DNA of 64,000 nt from Paraclostridium sordellii (GTDB lineage Bacteria > Bacillota > Clostridia > Peptostreptococcales > Peptostreptococcaceae), in NCBI RefSeq assembly GCF_000953675.1, contig NZ_LN679998.1, forward strand, positions 2,420,102-2,484,101, in the 5' to 3' direction. Below the pieces are notes generated by a model. It saw only the letters and a list, made by a program, of their open reading frames with translations. It was not told the origin of the DNA and searched no databases. Made by a program: the position numbers and the translations under genes. This document shows, in pieces, positions 28,110 through 35,357 of this stretch (position 1 is its first letter; the number at the start of each line of letters is the position of its first letter).

Positions 28110-28147
28110 AAAAAACTGTTTCTCAAAAAACTCTAGAAACAGTTTAT
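28110..28147 (-). terminator. Terminator downstream of the kinase-like gene
   Basis: Stem AAACTGTTTCT / AGAAACAGTTT (about 28112-28143) followed leftwards by a U-run. It overlaps the stop codon at 28144. Confidence 0.8.
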
Positions 28148-29115
28148 ACTATAGTCATTCCTAAAATTAAAAATGATATGATTGCAGCTACTCCAACAAT
28201 TCCAACCTTTTTAAAATTTAAATTTCTTTTACTATTAATTCCTTCTTTTATAATTTCGACATCTTTTTTACTTGTATGTTCATCACATATGTTTTCTGTT
28301 TCATACAAATGTTTACTTAAATCTATCATAACCTCTTGAGGTGTTGTATATTTTTCATCTCTTCTTAATAATTTATCAATTATATTTAATAGATGTCTAG
28401 GAACTACTTCAGTATTAAAATCCTTCCATTTAATACCTTTATCCATTTTTCTCAGCATACTTTCTTCATCTTCTATATCTCCAAATGGATGTGTTCCAAA
28501 TATCAATTCAAATAAAATAATTCCCAGTGCATAAAAATCGCTACTCTTATTTGTGTAGCCTAAACAAATTTGGTGAGGACACATATATCTTAAATCTTTT
28601 GAAAATTTTTTAATTCCATTATTAAAAATTTTATTATTAGCTCTTATAATTCCTATATTACTTAACTTAACATTGTATCCTTCATCAATTATTATACTGC
28701 TTGGCTGTAAATTTCCATGATAAATATCATAACTGTGAGCAACTTCAAGTGCGTTTAAGATTTGTCTAAGAATGATTACAATTTCATCTGTGTTTAACCT
28801 ATGATATTTAGTTAATTGGTCTAAAGTGCTTCCTTCTATGTATTCACTAACTATATAATATAATTCGCATCCATCATCTAATTTATGTATACCTACATCT
28901 TTTATTTTTAGTATATTTGGAGAATCTATTTCATTTATAGTTGTCGCTTCATCTATTAGATTGGATACAAATTGTTTGTTAGTTATTACTCCTTCATCTA
29001 TTACATTTACTATAACCATCTGATTATCATAGGAATCTTTACCTTTATATAAGCATGATCTACATCCTCTTGCAATTTCATCTATTATTTTATATCTATT
29101 GCCTATATATATCAA
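28144..29115 (-). CDS. Membrane-anchored Hanks-type pseudokinase
   Basis: 323 residues: kinase-like fold (about 8-275), a basic linker and one C-terminal TM helix (about 301-321) with almost nothing outside. The catalytic residues are lost: the VAIK Lys is Asn 37; HRDxKPxN reads HGNLQPSS (133-140); DFG reads NIG (153-155); the glycine loop is ARGCRSC; APE reads CPHQ. The structural Asp of DFYALG (193) and the alpha-C Glu (about 56) remain. It is therefore probably a pseudokinase acting as a scaffold or regulator. The start is TTG 29115 with GGGGGAG 5 nt upstream. Unlike PrkC it has no PASTA domains. Confidence 0.88.
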   Translation of the reverse strand: MIYIGNRYKIIDEIARGCRSCLYKGKDSYDNQMVIVNVIDEGVITNKQFVSNLIDEATTINEIDSPNILKIKDVGIHKLDDGCELYYIVSEYIEGSTLDQLTKYHRLNTDEIVIILRQILNALEVAHSYDIYHGNLQPSSIIIDEGYNVKLSNIGIIRANNKIFNNGIKKFSKDLRYMCPHQICLGYTNKSSDFYALGIILFELIFGTHPFGDIEDEESMLRKMDKGIKWKDFNTEVVPRHLLNIIDKLLRRDEKYTTPQEVMIDLSKHLYETENICDEHTSKKDVEIIKEGINSKRNLNFKKVGIVGVAAIISFLILGMTIV

Positions 29116-29312
29116 ATAAACTCCCCCTTATATATTTAAATACCTTTGTTCCTAATCACTTACAATTATAACATTTAATGTAAATTAATGTAAGAAATAA
29201 GTATTCTATGACCATATTTTTTTAAATTTATGTATTTTTCAATTTATTTATACGGTCATACCCAATTACTATCTTTTTTAATCTATTTATTTTGAAATTA
29301 TATTTAAATAGT

Positions 29313-29385
29313 AAAAAATATCCGCATACAATTTACTTCATTAACCAATTTGATTAAAGAACTACAAATTATATACGGATATTTA
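29313..29385 (-). terminator. Terminator downstream of the VanW gene
   Basis: Imperfect long stem: AAATATCCGTATATAATTTG (minus strand, from 29385) pairs with its near-complement ending near 29313 and is followed by a U-run. Confidence 0.75.
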
Positions 29386-29406
29386 TATATTTTTTTTATA
29401 ACTTTT

Positions 29407-30687
29407 TTACTTTTTATTGTATGTGCTAGTGGATATATATTCATTTTTAACTATTTTACCATTTTTATCTTTAAAAACCCTATATGTTTTAACGGTATTT
29501 GAAGATCCTCCACCAACATTTTCAACAACTATATCTATATTTTGTTTATCTATTGAACTACCATATATTTCTGAGTTTATAACTCCATTATAAGCTGTAG
29601 TATGTATATATATAGGATGTTTATACGGATTTTTAAATTTTAAATCTAAATAATCATAAGCAACTGTAGCATCTTTTCCCATAGGTGCATATGAAGATGG
29701 TAGAGAATGATTTCTAACTTGAGTTATTTCTAACCCTGAATATAATACCGAATTATAAATAGTTGTTGACACTTGGCACACTCCGCCTCCAGATCCATCT
29801 TGGATTTTTCCATTTACAATAACAGGGGCATCTTTATAACCATTAGCTTTACTTCTAGGTCCCGTTGCTTTATTATAAGAAAATTCTTCTCCTGGCATTA
29901 AAATTATATCATTTGTACTTTGAGCTGCTTTTATAATATTATGCACTCTATTTGGAGATGAATTGTTATATGTTGTTCTGTGACTAGCTAATTCTGAATC
30001 AACACTTTTTAACATATCTGTAGTTATTTTAGGGCTATCTTTTTCAACTACCAACTTTACTTGTGAAAAACTATTATCATTTATTGATTTTTTTATATTC
30101 TCACTAGTTTTGCTTAAGTCTAATTCTTGTCCTATTACAGAGGGTATTACATTAATACTTCCATTTGAACCTACATAAAGTTTTGCATCAATAGCATCTT
30201 TGTTAATATTTTTTTCTATATTCTTTACATATTTATTTAACATTTCTTCATTGTATTGACCTTTTACTTCAAAAACCTTCTCATTACCTAATTGTAGAGT
30301 AATTGTTCTTTTTAGATTCTTAAAAAAAGAATCTGATTTATTAAATTTATATGATTCATTAATAATTTTTCCTATATCATAATTTAAATTTATATCTTTT
30401 GGTTTTAATAAAAATTTCTGTCCTTCATATTCTAAATCTATGTTTTTTGGGTTATATTTTTGCTCAACTAATTTTTTTGCTTCTTCTTTAGATAAATTTG
30501 ATACATTTATACTTCCTACATAAATATTGTTTGCAATTTTTCCATTATATATATATTTATTGCTAAACCATATGATTCCTATAATTGTAATAGCAAAAAA
30601 AATAATTAATAAAATTGTATATTTCTTAGTGTTTTTATTTAATTTAACACTATCATCATGTTCTTCAATAGATATATTTTGTTCCAT
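29407..30687 (-). CDS. VanW family membrane-anchored protein (YoaR-like)
   Basis: 426 residues. A short cytoplasmic N-terminus, one TM helix (about 26-46), two repeats of a peptidoglycan-binding-4-like module (about 55-225; each with LSKEEAKKLV or LSKTSENI segments), and the VanW domain (about 245-385: NIILMPGEEFSYNKATGPRS, GGGVCQVSTTIYNSVLYSGLEI, RNHSLPSSYAPMGKDATVAY). It is an extracellular cell-wall-associated protein of unknown biochemistry, common in Clostridia. GGGGGATTTGAA precedes the ATG. Confidence 0.9.
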   Translation of the reverse strand: MEQNISIEEHDDSVKLNKNTKKYTILLIIFFAITIIGIIWFSNKYIYNGKIANNIYVGSINVSNLSKEEAKKLVEQKYNPKNIDLEYEGQKFLLKPKDINLNYDIGKIINESYKFNKSDSFFKNLKRTITLQLGNEKVFEVKGQYNEEMLNKYVKNIEKNINKDAIDAKLYVGSNGSINVIPSVIGQELDLSKTSENIKKSINDNSFSQVKLVVEKDSPKITTDMLKSVDSELASHRTTYNNSSPNRVHNIIKAAQSTNDIILMPGEEFSYNKATGPRSKANGYKDAPVIVNGKIQDGSGGGVCQVSTTIYNSVLYSGLEITQVRNHSLPSSYAPMGKDATVAYDYLDLKFKNPYKHPIYIHTTAYNGVINSEIYGSSIDKQNIDIVVENVGGGSSNTVKTYRVFKDKNGKIVKNEYISTSTYNKK

Positions 30688-30715
30688 TTCAAATCCCCCT
30701 AATTTAATTACTATA

Positions 30716-30744
30716 ATTATATTTAAATTAGGTTATTAAAACAA
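30716..30744 (-). promoter_or_regulatory. SigA-type promoter of the VanW gene
   Basis: Minus strand TTGTTT (30744-30739), 17-bp spacer, TATAAT (30721-30716), about 28 nt before the ATG at 30687. Confidence 0.55.
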
Positions 30745-30989
30745 TATTTAACATATATGTGTAACTTTATTGTCACAATTATAAATTCATTGTCTCTATA
30801 TCTATGAAATTTTATGTAAAATAATTATCAATCTAAAAACTCTTTCTTCGTAGTTTAATTTTAATTTTTTAGAGGTAAATAATATTCATTGAGCATTTTT
30901 ACTTACTAAAAATTTGTTATTTCTAATCCGTTCATTTATGAATATTGCATTTTATTAATTTTAATTTAATATTTGTAAAAAATCCTTAC
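30745..30989. other. Intergenic region, nothing identified
   Basis: About 245 nt of AT-rich sequence between the VanW promoter and the 52-residue gene. No hairpin with a T-run, coding frame or repeat was recognised. Confidence 0.5.
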
Positions 30990-31148
30990 TTAATTTCTTT
31001 CCTTCCTTACGCTAGTACATCTTCCCTGATTTATAACAAATAAGAATCCCATTTTTTTATATATTTCATCTAATTCACTTATACTAACTTCTCCATTTCT
31101 TAAGTTATTTATAGTTATTTCTTTTAGTCTTCTATTTGATATCATCAT
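30990..31148 (-). CDS. Small protein of 52 residues, unknown
   Basis: Translation: MMISNRRLKEITINNLRNGE, then VSISELDEIYKKMGFLFVIN, then QGRCTSVRKERN. A strong AAAAGGAGA lies 10 nt before the first ATG (31148); the second ATG at 31145 is equally usable. Charged, with a predicted helix-turn-helix-like middle; no family recognised. The good ribosome binding site, normal codon use and an upstream promoter with a hairpin support a real gene. It could be expressed by read-through of the candidate small RNA upstream. Confidence 0.65.
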   Translation of the reverse strand: MMISNRRLKEITINNLRNGEVSISELDEIYKKMGFLFVINQGRCTSVRKERN

Positions 31149-31349
31149 TGGCTAATCTCTCCTTTTAAATTAATAATTTACATTATTATATTCATATAAT
31201 TTCTTATTTATTCCTAATTTTTTCGAACATTTGTTCCTTATAGATTTATTATAACCAAACATTAGTTCGTTTTCAATAAAAATTTATTATTTTTTATATT
31301 TTTTTGTCATTTTTTAGCTAAGTGTCAAATTTACTTTATCAATAAAAAA

Positions 31350-31392
31350 ATAGGAGTATTTATAGCTACTTAATAACTATAAATACTCCTAT
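31350..31392. terminator. Hairpin/terminator of a candidate small RNA
   Basis: Perfect 16-bp stem 31350-31365 / 31377-31392, 11-nt loop. Leftwards it is followed by TTTTTTTATT. It lies 200 nt upstream of the 52-residue gene. Confidence 0.75.
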
Positions 31393-31446
31393 ATTTTCGC
31401 ATTTATTTATTTTATCTATTTTAAGGGGTTATTTTCATCTTGTATA
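31350..31446 (-). ncRNA. Candidate small RNA or attenuator leader (about 95 nt)
   Basis: Starts about 7 nt after a strong promoter and ends at a strong hairpin with a U-run. It encodes no peptide longer than five codons (ATG AAA ATA ACC CCT TAA). It is either an independent sRNA or a terminated leader for the 52-residue gene. Confidence 0.45.
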
Positions 31447-31481
31447 CAATATACTATATACTATAATTTTATTTTTGTCAA
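31440..31481 (-). promoter_or_regulatory. Strong promoter with TTGTATACAA palindrome at the start site
   Basis: Minus strand TTGACA (31481-31476), 17-bp spacer, TATAGT (31458-31453). The 10-bp palindrome TTGTATACAA (31440-31449) covers the expected transcription start and looks like a GntR- or TetR-type operator. Confidence 0.6.
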
Positions 31482-31527
31482 TATAATAAGTAACATTTCG
31501 TGTAAATAGTGTACTAAATTTATAAAA

Positions 31528-31556
31528 AAAGAAACTAATTAAATTAGCTTCCTTTT
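31528..31556 (-). terminator. Terminator downstream of the EamA gene
   Basis: Short stem (GAAGCTAAT with ATTAGTTTC, one G-U pair) overlapping the stop codon at 31544, followed leftwards by TTTTTTTAT. Confidence 0.65.
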
Positions 31557-32413
31557 TTCTTGTTATATCTAAACATATAATATGATGCTGAAAATATTAT
31601 TATATATCCAATAAAACTAAATTTATCTGGTATAGTATTAAAAATTATTATACTTATAATTGCTGAGAAAATTATATTTGAATAATCAAATATAGATATT
31701 TCTTTCGCCGGTGCATACTTATATGCTAAAGTTACTCCAAATTGACCGATACTTGCAAATATTCCAGCTAAAATAAGATATCCAAATTGAACAATTGTCA
31801 TACTTTTATAAACTACTATTGTAAATGGTAATATTGCTAAAGTTGAAAACAATGAGAAGAAAAACACTACAGTATAAAATTTCTCTTTTCCTCCTAAGAC
31901 CCTTAAACACGTATAGGCTGCAGCTGCAAATATAGCCCCCATAGTTCCTGCTACAGATGGTATTACTTCAAAGTTTAATGTAGGCTTAATTATAAATAAT
32001 GCACCTATAAATGCTATTCCTACAGCTATAGCTTGATTAGTCTTGATTTTTTCCTTTAAAAATATTGCTGAAAATATTATTACAAAAAATGGGCTTAATT
32101 TATTTAGCATATTTGCATCTGAAAGAACTAGCCTATCAATAGCATAATAATTTAAGATAATCCCCAATGTTCCAAAAATAGATCTCCATACTAAAATTTT
32201 TCTGTTTTCTTTACTCCCAAAAAAACTTTCTTTATATTTAAGTATCAATGCAAAAGCAATTATACATGAAACTAAGTTTCTAAAAAAGGTCTTTTGAAAA
32301 CTTGGTAAATCCCCAGATAATTTTATAAAAGCAGACATCATAGCAAATCCAAATGCAGATATAATTATAAATAAAATCCCTTTATTTCTATCACTTATAT
32401 TTAAGTTATTCAT
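31544..32413 (-). CDS. EamA/DMT family transporter
   Basis: 289 residues, ten predicted TM helices in two EamA repeats (about 10-140 and 150-285; KGILFIIISAFGFAMMSAFIKLSGDLP and TMGAIFAAAAYTCLRVLGG). Such carriers export or import small metabolites; the substrate cannot be assigned. GGAGGTTAA precedes ATG 32413. Its promoter region carries TTGTATACAG, similar to the site near 31440. Confidence 0.9.
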   Translation of the reverse strand: MNNLNISDRNKGILFIIISAFGFAMMSAFIKLSGDLPSFQKTFFRNLVSCIIAFALILKYKESFFGSKENRKILVWRSIFGTLGIILNYYAIDRLVLSDANMLNKLSPFFVIIFSAIFLKEKIKTNQAIAVGIAFIGALFIIKPTLNFEVIPSVAGTMGAIFAAAAYTCLRVLGGKEKFYTVVFFFSLFSTLAILPFTIVVYKSMTIVQFGYLILAGIFASIGQFGVTLAYKYAPAKEISIFDYSNIIFSAIISIIIFNTIPDKFSFIGYIIIFSASYYMFRYNKKKGS

Positions 32414-32441
32414 AAATTTAACCTCCTATCTATTTCCACTT

Positions 32442-32457
32442 TTGTATACAGTATATC
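32442..32457. promoter_or_regulatory. TTGTATACA motif upstream of the EamA gene
   Basis: TTGTATACAGTATATC (32442-32457) matches 13 of 16 positions of the 31440-31455 site. On the minus strand it overlaps a TATACT that may be the -10 of the EamA gene. Confidence 0.4.
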
Positions 32458-32470
32458 ATAAAGTCTTTAA

Positions 32471-33052
32471 CTATAATATATTCTTAGCCTCTATTATTCT
32501 CTGTATTATTGTTATAAATATAATTAGTGAAAATAAATTAGTAAGTAAAATTATAAATTTAGGTAGCAGTATAATTAAACTAAAAAATAAAAATCCCTCA
32601 CTTCTCTCTGCTACTCCAGCTTGATAGTAAAAACTTTTCATTCCTTTTTTATTTGCAAGTGCTCCTACAGTTAAAAATATAGTCATAGAAATAATTATAC
32701 ACATTAAAAGTACAATAAAATTCATTCTAGCTAGTGGATATTTTAATGCTAATGTAAATATCATTAATACTTCTACTATTCTATCGAAAGTGATATCCAT
32801 AAGAGTACCAAATGTTGATGTTGTATTGCTTTTTCTTGCCATAGCTCCATCAACTGCATCTAAGTATCCAGATATCCAAAGTAGTAAAACAGCCAGAATA
32901 GGCAAATCAAAATATATTAAAGCACTTGTACTTACTCCAATTAAAAGTGCTATAAATGTTACATTGTTTGCACTTAGCTTTAATTTTAATAAAAAATTAG
33001 CCCCTATATTAATAATAGGATCTACAAATTTTCTTCCATGAGTATCTAACAT
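32471..33052 (-). CDS. CDP-alcohol phosphatidyltransferase family protein
   Basis: 193 residues, about six TM helices. The full family signature D-G-x2-A-R-x8-G-x3-D-x3-D is present in the segment beginning DAVDGAMARKSN and ending GTLMDITFDR. It joins a CDP-activated lipid to an alcohol acceptor; specificity (glycerol phosphate, inositol phosphate or other) cannot be read. It is the last gene of a three-gene unit with a VTT protein (8 nt upstream) and an Fe-S protein. Confidence 0.88.
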   Translation of the reverse strand: MLDTHGRKFVDPIINIGANFLLKLKLSANNVTFIALLIGVSTSALIYFDLPILAVLLLWISGYLDAVDGAMARKSNTTSTFGTLMDITFDRIVEVLMIFTLALKYPLARMNFIVLLMCIIISMTIFLTVGALANKKGMKSFYYQAGVAERSEGFLFFSLIILLPKFIILLTNLFSLIIFITIIQRIIEAKNIL

Positions 33053-33060
33053 TTTCCCTC

Positions 33061-33717
33061 CTACTTCTTTTGTATACGTAAAAATTTATTTTTTAATATT
33101 AATGATAATAAAACTAATAATATTAGCCCCATTATAGAAATATAAAAACTATTACTTCCAATATTGACCGATTGAGCTCCTATATTGGTAAAAACTAAAA
33201 TTCCAGGAATAGTACCGATTATAGTAGCTAATAAAAAATCCTTATATTTTATTGATGTAAGCCCAGATCCATAACTAATTATATCAAATGGAAATAGAGG
33301 TACTAGCCTTAAAATTAGTACTATAAAAAATCCTTTTGAGTTTATTAATTCCTCTATATTGTCTAACTTCTCCTTAGTGAGTTTTTTTACAAAAGCTCTA
33401 CCTAATTTTCTAGATATATAAAATGAAATTGTAGCCCCGATTAATGCACCTATTAATGTATATATGTATCCTTTAAATAATCCAAATACCATTCCTCCGC
33501 CTATCGCTAATATAGAGTCTGGAAATAACGTTAATGGAACTAATGCAAACATTATAATGTAAACTAAAGGTGCTAACCTCCCAAACGAACTTACATAATC
33601 CTGAATGTCTTCTACCCCTATATTCATACTTAATATTTTACATATTATTGTACCTAATATTAAAAGTATAATAATAGATATTAATATTTTTAAAACTTTT
33701 CCTAAGTTGTATTTCAT
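33061..33717 (-). CDS. TVP38/TMEM64 (VTT/DedA-like) membrane protein
   Basis: 218 residues. TM1 (about 10-30), then the VTT domain: FGRLAPLVYIIMFALVPLTLFPDSILAIGGGMVFGLFKGYIYTLIGALIGATISFYISRKLGR, with LILRLVPLFPFDIISYGSGLT following. VTT proteins are linked to lipid flipping or membrane homeostasis, such as undecaprenyl phosphate or phospholipid transport. It is sandwiched between the Fe-S protein (18 nt) and the CDP-alcohol phosphatidyltransferase. Confidence 0.88.
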   Translation of the reverse strand: MKYNLGKVLKILISIIILLILGTIICKILSMNIGVEDIQDYVSSFGRLAPLVYIIMFALVPLTLFPDSILAIGGGMVFGLFKGYIYTLIGALIGATISFYISRKLGRAFVKKLTKEKLDNIEELINSKGFFIVLILRLVPLFPFDIISYGSGLTSIKYKDFLLATIIGTIPGILVFTNIGAQSVNIGSNSFYISIMGLILLVLLSLILKNKFLRIQKK

Positions 33718-33735
33718 GTTCTCATCTCCCTTATT

Positions 33736-34857
33736 TTATAGCTTAATTCTAACTGTTTTATACCTATTCTTCCATTTTTTCAAAGTATTTTCAGTTGATT
33801 GAGAAACTACATTTTTATTTATAAAAGATTCATTAAATATTAAATCTAAAATATGAAATATATTTTTATCACTATTTAAAAGTGATTCACAACAAGATTG
33901 ACAATAGCAAACTATATTTTCACATTTAGTTTCATTTACTCTTCTATTTATCTGTTTTAATGAAACTTCTGAATTTGTTATAGCCACCATACCTCCTGCT
34001 CCACAGCAAACTGTATTTTCTCTGCAATTTTCAAATTCAACTATATTTACACCTAATTCTTTTAATATATATCTAACGCTATCATGTATACACTTTTCAT
34101 ATCGTATAGAACAAGAATCATGGACTGAGCAAGTTATATTTTCAAAATTATTTTTTAAATTTTTAGGAATTCCTTTATCTTTTATAACCTCATATAATGA
34201 TGTGATTTTTATCCTTTTACTATTTTTGCTTAAAGTATTATAGCAATTTGGACATGCAACTATAATCTCTTCAATTTCATTGTTACTTATAAGAGATTCT
34301 ATTTTATCATAATACTTATTAAATTTTTCAACTTCTCCCATAGATTTAGTTGGTTTTCCACAACATTTAAAAGTCATTCCTATATGTTTATAGTGTTTTT
34401 GTAGGTATTTATATATTTTTTTAACTATACTATCACTATAGCTACTCAAGCTACATCCAGGCAAAAATACTACTCTAGCATTTTCAGTGTTTAAATCCTT
34501 AGAAAATATAGGCGAGAAACTATTCATCTGATGAAATTTTACTATACTATATCCTTTTTTTCTAAGAGTCTTTTTATCTTTCAATGCAATATTTTCTCTA
34601 ATTTGATAAAAAGTAGACCCTAAATCTATATTTTTTTTACATTTTTGATTACATAAACCACATAACATACACGAATATGCAACTGATTTATAATCAACTG
34701 TTCCATCTAGAATTTCTTTCATTAAATTTTTAGGTGAACTACTAAACTCCTTCATCATAGGACATTTGTTAAAACATAATTTACAATCAGTACATTCATC
34801 CTTATCTCTTTTAATTTTATCTACAATTTTTATATCTAAATTAATTTTCTCCACCAC
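33736..34857 (-). CDS. (Fe-S)-binding oxidoreductase with CCG domains (HdrD/GlpC-like)
   Basis: Up to 373 residues. Two [4Fe-4S] motifs (CTDCKLCFNKCP and CMLCGLCNQKCKK) and two CCG domains (LPGCSLSS..CCGKPT and HDSCSIRY..CCGAGGMV..CQSCC). Such subunits pass electrons from quinones, flavoproteins or thiols; the partner is not adjacent. The start is unclear: GTG 34857 and GTG 34854 sit inside or against the AAGGTGG ribosome binding site, while ATT at 34845 lies 8 nt after it. It heads the unit with VTT and CDP-alcohol phosphatidyltransferase genes. Confidence 0.85.
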   Translation of the reverse strand: MVEKINLDIKIVDKIKRDKDECTDCKLCFNKCPMMKEFSSSPKNLMKEILDGTVDYKSVAYSCMLCGLCNQKCKKNIDLGSTFYQIRENIALKDKKTLRKKGYSIVKFHQMNSFSPIFSKDLNTENARVVFLPGCSLSSYSDSIVKKIYKYLQKHYKHIGMTFKCCGKPTKSMGEVEKFNKYYDKIESLISNNEIEEIIVACPNCYNTLSKNSKRIKITSLYEVIKDKGIPKNLKNNFENITCSVHDSCSIRYEKCIHDSVRYILKELGVNIVEFENCRENTVCCGAGGMVAITNSEVSLKQINRRVNETKCENIVCYCQSCCESLLNSDKNIFHILDLIFNESFINKNVVSQSTENTLKKWKNRYKTVRIKL

Positions 34858-35019
34858 CTTTTAGAATAATTTAAAATAGGAAATTTCAAAATTACATATT
34901 TTTAAAGTTGAAACATCCACTTTAGACTTAATTTTATATATAATTATTACTTTATTGGAATTTTTTCTAAAGTTTTATCAAACTCAAATTGCACCTAGGA
35001 TTATATCATATAAATTTAC

Positions 35020-35083
35020 TTTAAACCTATAGAAAAAAGCTATCTAAACTTAAGTTTAGATAGCTTTTTTCTATAGGTTTAAA
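35020..35083. terminator. 64-nt perfect palindrome (32-bp arms, no loop)
   Basis: 35020-35051 is the exact reverse complement of 35052-35083, with internal AAAAAA and TTTTTT runs at mirrored positions. It lies downstream of the 53-residue gene and about 160 nt upstream of the Fe-S gene start, so it probably acts as a terminator. Confidence 0.85.
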
Positions 35084-35116
35084 TAAAAAGAATAGTTATA
35101 TAACAATTCTTTTTAT
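35083..35116 (-). terminator. Hairpin at the stop of the 53-residue gene
   Basis: Stem 35083-35098 / 35101-35116 with one mismatch. It includes the stop codon (35113-35115) and directly abuts the next palindrome, giving two hairpins in tandem. Confidence 0.6.
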
Positions 35117-35274
35117 TTAAATATTTTCTTACTTGCTTTTTTTACGTCTTTAGCAGCTTTTTCTCCTACATGTTCAACAGAACTTGTAAAAGATTTTATT
35201 CCTTTAGACATGTCATGCCCTAAGTCTTCCATTTTATTTCCAATCTCTTTAATCATACTGTTTTTCTTAGACAT
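35113..35274 (-). CDS. Small helical protein of 53 residues, unknown
   Basis: Translation: MSKKNSMIKEIGNKMEDLGH, then DMSKGIKSFTSSVEHVGEKA, then AKDVKKASKKIFK. Lys-rich amphipathic helices resemble the YtxH/CsbD-like class of small stress proteins but no family is certain. AGAGGTG lies 8 nt before ATG 35274. Tandem hairpins end the gene. It is convergent with nothing and separate from the purine permease, whose stop is 83 nt upstream. Confidence 0.65.
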   Translation of the reverse strand: MSKKNSMIKEIGNKMEDLGHDMSKGIKSFTSSVEHVGEKAAKDVKKASKKIFK

Positions 35275-35357
35275 ATTTACACCTCTTTTAATATTTTATA
35301 AATTATTCTTTACACAATGTATTTTTATATTCTAAATATTAAAAGAAAGTATTTTAT

